Shown piece after piece: positions 1 through 6,159 of a stretch of DNA of 11,443 nucleotides. Origin of the DNA: an uncultured Sutterella sp. Lineage in GTDB: Bacteria > Pseudomonadota > Gammaproteobacteria > Burkholderiales > Burkholderiaceae_F. Position numbers and translations under genes: made by a program. The stretch is from positions 1 to 11,443 of the forward strand of contig CAJJMF010000068.1 in assembly GCA_905192805.1 (NCBI GenBank), in the 5' to 3' direction. Within the stretch, counting starts at the first letter, position 1. Each line of letters opens with the position of its first letter. The notes beneath the pieces are model-generated. The model was not told where the DNA came from. It made no database searches and worked only from the letters and a program-made list of their open reading frames with translations.

Positions 1-351
1 ATGCTCTTTTCCAGACAATGAGCAATTTCCTGGTAACAAACCGGAACTTCCATCATGCGCCTTTGCTCAAAAGAACTAACCCGAAACAGGTGTAACGATT
101 AGTCAAGATGGGAGACGAAAAGAGGTTTCTCAATGCCTAGCAAAAAGGAAAAACACGGGCTCTCAGAAAGGCCCTAGAAAGGCATCCTTGGAGCCACTAA
201 ATTTTTGCGTAAATATTGAGGTATTACCAAAATAAAAGGCCTTTTAAAGGGAGGCTTTAAGGAATTTTCCACTTGCATTTGCTAGGCTGAATCTCATGAT
301 AGAGCACGGCCATCGAGGCGTGCGACGACACTCTAGAGGAGGACCATCTCC
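1..351. other. AT-rich gene-free left flank
   Basis: No complete gene is visible here. A plus-strand frame open from base 2 to a TAA at 77-79 reads through the first copy of the flanking repeat, but 25 codons at a window edge are too few to call a gene. Around 233-246 there is a perfect 14-base palindrome (TAAAAGGCCTTTTA). A weak promoter-like pair, TTGCAT at about 273-278 and CATGAT at about 295-300, lies upstream of the first small gene, but it matches consensus poorly. The rest shows nothing I can name. Confidence 0.5.
70..95 (+). repeat. Left copy of 26-bp flanking direct repeat
   Basis: The sequence beginning AAAGAACTAACCC and ending ACAGGTGTAA recurs in the same orientation at 1133-1158 with 24 of 26 bases identical; the two mismatches are adjacent. 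A short CCTTTG match just upstream of both copies suggests somewhat longer ancestral similarity. The two copies bracket the whole small-gene pair. They could be relics of a duplicated or inserted segment, or two members of a dispersed repeat family. Confidence 0.65.
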
Positions 352-651
352 ATGCCAAACAACGTACCGCAGACCGAAGCGCTGACACCCGAGCAGCAAG
401 AAATTGAATCGATACTCTCAGCCAAGAAGAGCCGCATGATAGCTTCCGATCGTTTGTATTTAGAAATGGCCGTAGTCAACGGCAAGCGGGTGATCCGAAG
501 CAAAGTCAACAAAGCGCGACTGTATATTGAGGTTAAGCCAGGTCAGTGGGAATTCCCGCAACGATTGGATCCGGACGAGGGAACGTTGGCGCACCATCCA
601 CAGCTGACTCAAGAGGAGCTCGACGAGCTGTGGGAAGCCTTTTGGTTTTGA
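352..651 (+). CDS. Small 99-residue protein, unknown family, paralog 1
   Basis: I do not recognise this family. The ATG at 352 is preceded by a strong ribosome-binding site (GAGGAGGA). The product is soluble-looking, with no signal peptide or membrane segment. In order it has an N-terminal stretch rich in Q, E and P (1-20), a variable stretch (22-39), a basic core containing NGKRVIRSKVNKARL (43-57) followed by IEVKPGQWEFPQRL (59-72), and an acidic tail ending WEAFWF. The next gene encodes a paralog of the same length with 73 of 99 residues identical. Two full-length copies with matching starts, stops and strong Shine-Dalgarno sequences make it very likely a real gene. The conserved basic core could bind nucleic acid or a protein partner, but nothing in the sequence decides this. 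Confidence 0.8.
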   Translation: MPNNVPQTEALTPEQQEIESILSAKKSRMIASDRLYLEMAVVNGKRVIRSKVNKARLYIEVKPGQWEFPQRLDPDEGTLAHHPQLTQEELDELWEAFWF

Positions 652-671
652 AGTCCACCAGAGTATGGAAT

Positions 672-706
672 AGTGGATCCGATTTAAAGCGACGTCTTGA
701 AGAAAG
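672..706 (+). repeat. 35-bp intergenic repeat, copy 1
   Basis: This block starts AGTGGATCCGATTTAAAGCG and ends AAGAAAG, between the two small genes. It recurs at 1048-1082 with a single mismatch (34 of 35). The spacing between copies is 376 bases, and the two start codons are 377 bases apart, so it belongs to the duplicated unit. It contains small palindromes (GGATCC, GACGTC) but no convincing hairpin. It lies immediately upstream of the second gene's ribosome-binding site, so a role in expression is possible but unproven. Confidence 0.8.
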
Positions 707-728
707 AACATTCAGGAGGACACCGATC

Positions 729-1028
729 ATGTCAAACAACGCACCGCAGACCGAAGCGCTGACACCCGAGCAAGAAGAAATTAAGTCGATAATCTTAGCC
801 ATAACGAGCAATTTCAACTTTTCTGATCTCCCGTATTTGGAACTGGCCGTCGTAAACGGCAAGCGGGTGATCCGAAGCAAAGTCAACAAGGCGCGACTGT
901 TTATTGAGGTCAAGCCAGGGCAGTGGGAATTCCCGCAACGCTTGCTCCCATCCGAGGGGTGGTTGGCGCACAACCCACGGGTGACTCTCGAGGAGATCGA
1001 CGAGCTGTGGGAGACCTTTTGGTGGTAA
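729..1028 (+). CDS. Small 99-residue protein, unknown family, paralog 2
   Basis: This is the second member of the tandem pair, of unrecognised function. The ATG at 729 is chosen over an in-frame start at 546 because AGGAGGA lies just upstream and because it matches the start of paralog 1 exactly; the longer version would overlap paralog 1 out of frame. Compared with paralog 1, residues 40-72 differ at one position only (F58 for Y58). Residues 22-39 differ at 11 of 18 positions, and most remaining changes fall in the tail, which ends WETFWW. No signal peptide or membrane segment is visible. The changes are largely amino-acid altering, which suggests the copies have diversified in specific segments. 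The pair is probably cotranscribed. Confidence 0.8.
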   Translation: MSNNAPQTEALTPEQEEIKSIILAITSNFNFSDLPYLELAVVNGKRVIRSKVNKARLFIEVKPGQWEFPQRLLPSEGWLAHNPRVTLEEIDELWETFWW

Positions 1029-1047
1029 GGCCCATAACGTCTGAAAA

Positions 1048-1082
1048 AGTGGATCCGATTTAAAGCGACGTCTTCAAGAAAG
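1048..1082 (+). repeat. 35-bp intergenic repeat, copy 2
   Basis: This matches 672-706 at 34 of 35 bases. Here no small gene follows; about 50 bases later comes the right flanking repeat and then the end of the convergent fic gene. The copy therefore looks like the start of a third unit that was lost, or the downstream boundary of the duplicated unit. Confidence 0.75.
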
Positions 1083-1132
1083 TGAACTGAGAGTAGGGTG
1101 CCGGACAAGCCTACTCGCCTCACCTTTGTGGG

Positions 1133-1158
1133 AAAGAACTAACCCAGAACAGGTGTAA
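1133..1158 (+). repeat. Right copy of 26-bp flanking direct repeat
   Basis: This pairs with 70-95 (24 of 26 identical, same orientation). It lies only seven bases beyond the fic stop codon, between that gene and the small-gene pair, so the two repeats enclose about 1.06 kb carrying only the paralogs and their 35-bp repeats. Confidence 0.65.
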
Positions 1159-1165
1159 AGAAGCT

Positions 1166-2218
1166 TTAGGATGAGGGGGATTGGCAATAACGCGTCGCTT
1201 TCCCGGTGCCCGTGCGATAGAGCTCACCGTTTTTCACCAGTGTGCGAAGAGAGGCTTCAATCGAACTCAAACTGAGCGCAGGGCACAGGTCACGAATTGT
1301 GTCTTTGGTGAAGCGACCCATTTGACGTAGTGTTGCTTGGCGTACCACCTCAAGCGCCGATTGATGGGGGTCCATGAGCGCATACGCGTCGCCCCATGCG
1401 CTGTAAGCAGCTAGCACGGTGCTGAGCCAATATTTAATGAAAGGACGTGGGTCTTCGCGTCCTTCATGCCAACCCACGCTCGAGCGTGCTAGTGCGTCGT
1501 AGTAGCGATCGACATGCAACGCCACGTTGGCTTCAAGCGACACATACTGACCCACAAAAAAGCTACACCGGGCTAAGAGCCAGATCGTCAGGAGTCGACT
1601 CATACGACCGTTGCCATCATTAAACGGGTGGATACACAAAAAATCATGAATGAAGATCGGAATCGCCAGAAGTGGCTCTAATTCCAGGTTGTTGACGACT
1701 TGGTTGTACTCATAGCAAAGTCGATCCAGTGCTCGTGGCGTCTCCAATGGGCTCAATGGCGTGAAGCGTATTTCGACATGCCCATCGGGATAGGAGGCGC
1801 TAATCACGTTTTGCACGGTTTTCAGTTTGCCTGCCATAGGATTGTCCATATGACTGTAGAGCATTTTGTGCAGTGCCAAGATATGAGTGGGAAGGAGTGG
1901 CATGCTCCTATAGTTGTCAAGGATTGTCACGTGGGCATCCCGGTAGCCTAAGATTTGCGCTTCGTCGTCGTTCTTAGGCTGGGTCTGATTCGCGAGTAGC
2001 TGGCGTAGCCGTGTGGGCGAGGTGGTGATGCCTTCGATGGCGTTTGAGGCTTTGGTACTGTGTCGTGTGGCGACGTCGCGCAGTTTCGCCAAGTGAGGTT
2101 CAGGCGCTTTGACGTAGAACGTTGATTTGCCCGCTCCCCGGTAGATGCCGGCAATGAGTGCGATGACCTCAGAATCCCATTGTTGGGATCGGATAGCTGA
2201 ATAGTTGAACGTACGCAT
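1166..2218 (-). CDS. Fic-family protein adenylyltransferase, self-inhibited class
   Basis: Fic enzymes transfer AMP (some transfer other nucleotide parts) from a nucleotide onto hydroxyl side chains of target proteins. From the ATG at 2218 the product has 350 residues. The N-terminal region (about 1-60, reading WDSEVIALIAGIY) resembles the DUF4172 domain found in this subfamily. It is followed by SNAIEG at 58-63, which fits the inhibitory motif (S/T)xxxE(G/N), so inhibition would be in cis. The catalytic signature HPFNDGNGRMSR lies at 197-208, with every key residue present. A winged-helix-like region follows at about 290-350. In-frame starts at TTG 2272 and ATG 2233 are less likely: a TACAAT -10 candidate at 2246-2251 would place transcription start near 2239, and GGAG sits nine bases before ATG 2218. 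The target is unknown. The operator described separately suggests autoregulation, perhaps through the C-terminal winged helix (inference). Confidence 0.93.
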   Translation of the reverse strand: MRTFNYSAIRSQQWDSEVIALIAGIYRGAGKSTFYVKAPEPHLAKLRDVATRHSTKASNAIEGITTSPTRLRQLLANQTQPKNDDEAQILGYRDAHVTILDNYRSMPLLPTHILALHKMLYSHMDNPMAGKLKTVQNVISASYPDGHVEIRFTPLSPLETPRALDRLCYEYNQVVNNLELEPLLAIPIFIHDFLCIHPFNDGNGRMSRLLTIWLLARCSFFVGQYVSLEANVALHVDRYYDALARSSVGWHEGREDPRPFIKYWLSTVLAAYSAWGDAYALMDPHQSALEVVRQATLRQMGRFTKDTIRDLCPALSLSSIEASLRTLVKNGELYRTGTGKATRYCQSPSS

Positions 2219-2236
2219 AGCCTTTATCTCCATCTT

Positions 2237-2287
2237 TTCCCTTAAATTGTATGATTTTTTAAGGGAATGCAAGACGGGTTAAGGGAA
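2237..2287 (-). promoter_or_regulatory. Fic promoter with symmetric operator candidate
   Basis: TTCCCTTAAA (2237-2246) and TTTAAGGGAA (2258-2267) form a perfect 10-base inverted repeat with an 11-base spacer. A third half-site, TTAAGGGAA, lies at 2279-2287, with its GGG exactly 20 bases from the GGG of the second, about two helical turns. On the minus strand a TACAAT -10 candidate (2246-2251) falls between the arms, so a protein bound there would block transcription of fic. A -35 box is not clear. The repeat is seen directly; repression, and the Fic protein as binder, are inference. Confidence 0.6.
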
Positions 2288-2341
2288 AGTAGCTTTTATT
2301 TGTTTGCATACAAACCGCGGAAACCTTGCGTGAGCGATTGA

Positions 2342-2539
2342 GTGACATTTATAGATGTGCTTCGTGACGAACGTGTGACACCGTGGGATAAGATGAAGGG
2401 TACGAATTGGCGACTCTCGTCATCGATTGCTAATAATGCTTGGGATCTGGACTTACGCCGCGTGGATGTGGAGCGCTCCACGGGTAATGTGTTGCGTGAA
2501 GATTGGCAAGTCAATGCGGGCTTAAGAATTCCGTTCTAA
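2342..2539 (+). pseudogene. Fragment resembling the C-terminus of an outer-membrane beta-barrel
   Basis: The 65-codon frame opens only with a GTG right after an in-frame TGA (2339-2341) and has no ribosome-binding site, so it is not a convincing independent gene. The translation alternates polar and hydrophobic residues and ends DWQVNAGLRIPF, with a terminal phenylalanine. Autotransporter and other outer-membrane barrel proteins usually end this way (family knowledge). I infer the 3' remnant of a longer barrel gene whose upstream part was lost, perhaps when the fic region arrived. The match is by eye and the fragment is short, so it could be a chance frame. Confidence 0.3.
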
Positions 2540-2561
2540 AATCCGCTTTTCACGGTTCGTG

Positions 2562-2600
2562 ATCGACGGTTGTATGCGACCAACGTATGCGACCGTCGAT
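2562..2600. repeat. Hairpin with internal 10-bp direct repeat
   Basis: ATCGACGGT (2562-2570) pairs with ACCGTCGAT (2592-2600) around a 21-base loop. GTATGCGACC also occurs twice in tandem at 13-base spacing (2572-2581 and 2585-2594). No run of T follows, so it is a poor intrinsic terminator. It lies between the barrel fragment and tmk and may be a relic, a transcript-end structure or a binding site. Confidence 0.4.
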
Positions 2601-2705
2601 TCATATCAACAAATACCGATAAGTACCGAGTCCTTTCCCTAATGGCTAAAGAGGGCATTCTCAAGGTACAATGGCAGATACTTTTTACTTTTTGTTAACA
2701 CTGGT

Positions 2706-3353
2706 ATGTCTAACGCACACTTTATTTCCATTGAAGGGATTGACGGTGCGGGAAAAACTACCCAAGCTCGTCTTCTCCGAGAACACTTAGAGAATAAGGA
2801 GATCAAGGTGCATTGGACCCGCGAACCAGGTGGTACTCCCGTAGGAGAAAAGCTCCGAGCGATATTGCTTAACGACGATATGATGGACGATACGGAGCTC
2901 ATGCTCTTTTTCGCCGCTCGCGTTGAACATATTGAACGCGTGATTAAACCCTGTTTAGTCAATAAGGAGTGGGTGATCTCGGATCGCTTTTCGGACGCAA
3001 CCTATGCCTACCAAGTCGGGGGCAAAGGGCTGGATGTCAAACGCGTGGAAGAGTTAGAGCAAGTCGCGATTCAAGGGTATCAACCCCATCGCACGTACTA
3101 CTTGGATTTGACGTACGAGCAAAGTCGTGAGCGTTTGCTCGAGAGAGCTCGGGCTCAAGGGTTAGGTGCCGAAGCGGCGGAACACGATCGCTTTGAGAAG
3201 ATGGGGCGTGACTTTTTTGAGCGAGTACGTGCTGCTTACTTGGCGCGTTGTAAGGCCTTTCCAGAACGCATCCTCAAAATCGATGCCAACGATTCCATTG
3301 AAGCGATCCATGAGGCGATCATCAAGGATCTTAAGGAAAAAGGATGGTTGTAG
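2706..3353 (+). CDS. tmk: Thymidylate kinase
   Basis: Tmk phosphorylates dTMP to dTDP with ATP, an essential cytosolic step toward dTTP for DNA synthesis. The 215-residue length is typical. The P-loop GIDGAGKTT lies at 11-19, the dTMP-binding stretch TREPGGTPVGEKLR at 38-51, the DRFSDATYAYQ motif at 93-103, and an arginine-containing LID region (RARAQG) at about 147-152, a bacterial-type arrangement. The ATG at 2706 has no visible Shine-Dalgarno sequence, but no other in-frame start gives a normal family N-terminus. A lone TACAAT at 2667-2672 is a possible -10 box. The stop overlaps the start of holB by 10 bases, so the pair is translationally coupled. In many proteobacteria mltG precedes tmk; here upstream there is only accessory or degraded sequence. 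Confidence 0.97.
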   Translation: MSNAHFISIEGIDGAGKTTQARLLREHLENKEIKVHWTREPGGTPVGEKLRAILLNDDMMDDTELMLFFAARVEHIERVIKPCLVNKEWVISDRFSDATYAYQVGGKGLDVKRVEELEQVAIQGYQPHRTYYLDLTYEQSRERLLERARAQGLGAEAAEHDRFEKMGRDFFERVRAAYLARCKAFPERILKIDANDSIEAIHEAIIKDLKEKGWL

Positions 3354-4372
3354 CTCCGTATCCTTGGCAAAGTGAGGCCGCCCAAACCTTAAACGCGATG
3401 GTCGATGAACTCCCCAATGCGATTTTGTTGCATGGAGGGGAGGGTACAGGTGCCTTTGAATTGGCACGCGCCTTTGCGGAAAGCTTGCTCTGTGAGTCCC
3501 CCCGTATGGATGGAACGCCCTGCGGCGAATGCATGGGATGCACCTTAGTGAAAGCGATGACGCACCCGGATTTGCGTTATGTCTTAAGTGAAGCGTTTGC
3601 GGCTCAAGCCTCGCTTCCCTATACGCCCGCAGAACATGAATCCTCGGACCGTAAACGTCGCTCGCGCGAAATTCGTATTCACCAAATTCGTGATCTGTCG
3701 GACTTTGTCGTGAACACCTCGCACCGCGGGGGGCGCCGTCTGGTGCTGATTTACCCGGCGGATAAATTAGGTGACGAAGCCGCCGCATCGCTCTTAAAGA
3801 CGCTTGAAGAACCCTCCCGGGGTCTGCACTTTTTACTCGTGGCGGACGATATCGATGGTGTGTTACCGACGATTCGTTCGCGTGCACGGCTACTGCGCTT
3901 AACGCGTCCGAAGCGCGAAGAGGCGCTCGCGTGGCTTAAAACCCAAAAGGTGAAAAACGCCGAGATTGCGCTCGCGCATGCGGGCGGGAGCCCCTTGTCG
4001 GCCGTTGAACCTCCCGAAGGCATGTTAAGTGACAAAGTGGCGGCCGGCGTTTTGGGGTTACTCAAAAATCCGCACTTTGATGTGACGACACTTTACGCCG
4101 CGTATAGTGCTGACGTGACTCCTGTGGGACTCTCCCCCCTGTTGAGTCGCTGGACGGTGGATCTGATTCGCGCCAAAAATGGGGTCGAGCCTTATTACTA
4201 CATTGATGAGGCGGAGACACTGCAGCGATTGGCCAACGAGGTTACGCTCGAAGCGCTCTTTGCGTATCACGATGATTTGCTGGCGATGGCCCGTGTGGCG
4301 GACCATCCGCTCTTTGCGCAACAGGTCTTTGAAGATAAACTGCTCGCCTACCAAGCGCTCTTTGAACGCTAA
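3344..4372 (+). CDS. holB: DNA polymerase III delta' subunit
   Basis: Delta' is part of the clamp loader that places the sliding clamp on DNA during replication. The product has 342 residues. The P-loop region reads HGGEGTGAFELA (30-41) and lacks the Walker lysine, as expected for delta', which does not hydrolyse ATP. Zinc-binding cysteines are at 50, 60, 63 and 66. LKTLEEPS (151-158) precedes TIRSRARL (176-183), which corresponds to the SRC motif: the arginine finger position (R180) is kept, but the usual cysteine is alanine. The start ATG at 3344 has AGGA six bases upstream, inside the end of tmk. The tmk-holB order is common in proteobacteria. A terminator follows 28 bases after the stop. 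Confidence 0.95.
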   Translation: MVVAPYPWQSEAAQTLNAMVDELPNAILLHGGEGTGAFELARAFAESLLCESPRMDGTPCGECMGCTLVKAMTHPDLRYVLSEAFAAQASLPYTPAEHESSDRKRRSREIRIHQIRDLSDFVVNTSHRGGRRLVLIYPADKLGDEAAASLLKTLEEPSRGLHFLLVADDIDGVLPTIRSRARLLRLTRPKREEALAWLKTQKVKNAEIALAHAGGSPLSAVEPPEGMLSDKVAAGVLGLLKNPHFDVTTLYAAYSADVTPVGLSPLLSRWTVDLIRAKNGVEPYYYIDEAETLQRLANEVTLEALFAYHDDLLAMARVADHPLFAQQVFEDKLLAYQALFER

Positions 4373-4399
4373 CGGGTTACGCTCAATTGTCCCAACCGC

Positions 4400-4430
4400 A
4401 GCCGCTCGCCTTAGAGCGGCTTTAATTTTT
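4400..4430 (+). terminator. Intrinsic terminator of the tmk-holB operon
   Basis: AGCCGCTC (4400-4407) pairs perfectly with GAGCGGCT (4414-4421) around a six-base loop, and a T-rich tract (4421-4430) follows on the plus strand. The minus-strand side lacks a T run. The convergent recombinase stop codon (4411-4413) lies inside the loop. Confidence 0.85.
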
Positions 4431-6066
4431 CCATGGCGGCGACCAGGGTTTCTTCTTCAGGCGCTAAGTAGCGGCCAGTGGTCGCGACTGAGGCGTGCCC
4501 CATGGCGTGCTGCACCACGTTGACACTCATCTCCGCCAAGGCATTCACCGCAAAGGTGTGACGCAACCAGTGCGTGGACGAGGCTTTGAGTTTGGCGGCG
4601 TCCAAAGGGCGGTCGGTCGCAATGTCGTTGGCGACCTGCTCAAAAAAGCTCACCAACGTACGATAGAGTCCACTACGCGTCATCGCTTGGTTGGGTTTGG
4701 GCCCTCGGCCTAAGTTGATGAGAAGCGGTGTGTCAGGGGGCACCCCCTCGACGCCTGTGAAGCCTCGTGCGATGAGGGCCCGATTTACGATATCAACTTG
4801 GGTTTTCGAGAGAGGCAGACGGCGCACTTTGGCGCCTTTTCCGACGATTTCCATAAAGGTGTGGGTTTTGAGTCCTGTGCGACGTGAGACGACCCAACCG
4901 GCCTTCGCATCGATCATCTCCGAGGCACGCATCCCTAAGCCCTTACCCATCATCAAAATGAGCGTTAAGCGGGCTTTGGGCCAGCCGTCGGGGAGGCGTG
5001 CCAAGTGTGCCAGAATCTCTTCCCATTGGTTTTCCGTCAAGGAGCGGTCCGCAAAGGCTTGCGGGACACCTTCGCCCTTTAATAACGGCACCTTCGGACT
5101 CACCTGATCAAAGGGGTTAAAGACCAAGTAGCCCGTTTTCTTTAAAAAGTTAAAGAGCTGCCGCACGACGACGATCGCATTACGACGGCTCGTGGACATC
5201 AAGGGCCCGTTAAAGGGACGCCAGGCGCTCGAGGTGCGTGGCATATTTTTGGGTCCAATCCAGGCCGCTTGGGGGAGTCGCCAGCGCGTTGCCCATTCGC
5301 GTTCAGGCGTGCGCCCTAATTGCTCTAACCAGCGGAGGTACTGTGCGGCGTCGCTCGCTTTGATGCTACTTAAGGCGCGCTCGCGCTCAAAGAGGCACCA
5401 GAGTAAAAACCGCTCGGCTTCTTTACGGTAATTGCCTCGCGTATTGTCGTTACTCGCGCGGGCGTTAAGCCAACTATGAATCGCTTCTAAGTCGTTATTG
5501 GCTTCGAGACTCGCGTACTGCGCTGGCGCCCGGTTAATGCCGTTTACGCCCGAGAGCGTTTCGGAGAGGCTTGCGACCGAGAGTTCTTCGAGGGGACGCA
5601 ACGCGTTCGCCGTGTCTCGTTGGGAGCTTGCCCCCGACGCGCTTTCTTTGGCACTTTCTTTGGCGCTTTCTTTGGTTGTCGTTTTGGCGTGGGTGACGGT
5701 AGGCGCCGCCTCCACCCATTCCCCGTGCAGGGTTTCTTTGGCGGGGTTCGTCTCCGCTACCCGCGGGACAAAAAAGCGTTCTGTGACTTCCCCCACTAGG
5801 GAGGCGTGTTGCGCGAGCCACGCAACGAGCGCCGTGGCGGTCGTCTGATCGAGTCCTGGGATCGAACGAAACCAATGGCTTCCGAGGTTGGCCACACACT
5901 CATAGAGATCTTCGAGCGTCTCAATGCCCGCCTCGGCCAACGGCAGGGCAATCGTGCCCGTGAGTACCTCGGTTAAGCGGGTCACGTCAGAGCGGGGTTC
6001 ACCAAACGTGGCCAATAAGGTGCGTTCGGCGGACGTTAACGGGTAGGTGAATGAAAGGGTGGCCAT
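4411..6066 (-). CDS. Tyrosine recombinase / integrase with N-terminal HhH-like domain
   Basis: It should cut and rejoin DNA at specific sites through a covalent 3'-phosphotyrosine. The protein has 551 residues, longer than XerC/D (about 300). Residues 1-105 contain a helix-hairpin-helix-like stretch (SIPGLDQTTATALVAWL, 68-84) and fit the DUF3701-type N-terminus seen in Burkholderiales recombinases (from memory). A low-complexity linker with KESAKESAKESA (132-143) follows. A core-binding SAM-like domain spans about 195-320. The catalytic set is complete: R380 (GLGMRASE), K410 (GKGAKVRR), H499 and R502 (HWLRHTF), H524 and Y533 (GHASVATTGRY, with the same nine-residue spacing as XerD). The ATG at 6066 has only a weak ribosome-binding site. 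No phage genes or att repeats are visible nearby, so it may be a resident chromosomal recombinase, not a prophage integrase. Confidence 0.92.
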   Translation of the reverse strand: MATLSFTYPLTSAERTLLATFGEPRSDVTRLTEVLTGTIALPLAEAGIETLEDLYECVANLGSHWFRSIPGLDQTTATALVAWLAQHASLVGEVTERFFVPRVAETNPAKETLHGEWVEAAPTVTHAKTTTKESAKESAKESASGASSQRDTANALRPLEELSVASLSETLSGVNGINRAPAQYASLEANNDLEAIHSWLNARASNDNTRGNYRKEAERFLLWCLFERERALSSIKASDAAQYLRWLEQLGRTPEREWATRWRLPQAAWIGPKNMPRTSSAWRPFNGPLMSTSRRNAIVVVRQLFNFLKKTGYLVFNPFDQVSPKVPLLKGEGVPQAFADRSLTENQWEEILAHLARLPDGWPKARLTLILMMGKGLGMRASEMIDAKAGWVVSRRTGLKTHTFMEIVGKGAKVRRLPLSKTQVDIVNRALIARGFTGVEGVPPDTPLLINLGRGPKPNQAMTRSGLYRTLVSFFEQVANDIATDRPLDAAKLKASSTHWLRHTFAVNALAEMSVNVVQHAMGHASVATTGRYLAPEEETLVAAMEKLKPL

Positions 6067-6159
6067 GGTGGATGCGAATAGGGGCTCTCAAAGCGGACAA
6101 AGTGAGTCAAGGCGATGTCGCCAACACGCGACCCAGCCCTTCTGGTACTTCGGGTGACG

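Noticed and set aside
2..79. Plus-strand open stretch at the left edge ending in TAA
   Set aside because: Only 25 codons are visible, with no recognisable motif; it is described only as part of the flank.
546..728. N-terminal extension of the second small paralog starting at 546
   Set aside because: It would overlap paralog 1 out of frame, has no matching counterpart in paralog 1, and ATG 729 has a strong ribosome-binding site.
672..1082. CRISPR-like interpretation of the 35-bp repeats
   Set aside because: There are only two copies, 376 bases apart, with a gene between them; there are no short spacers and no cas genes.
533..1123. 196-codon minus-strand frame across the small-gene region
   Set aside because: It is antisense to both well-supported paralogs, and its internal repeats only reflect their duplication and the 35-bp repeats.
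2219..2272. Longer Fic start at TTG 2272
   Set aside because: It would put the operator and the -10 candidate inside the coding region; ATG 2218 gives the normal family N-terminus and a reasonable Shine-Dalgarno spacing.
5534..5899. 121-codon minus-strand frame inside the recombinase
   Set aside because: It is an out-of-frame shadow of the recombinase; the catalytic motifs of the main frame are complete.
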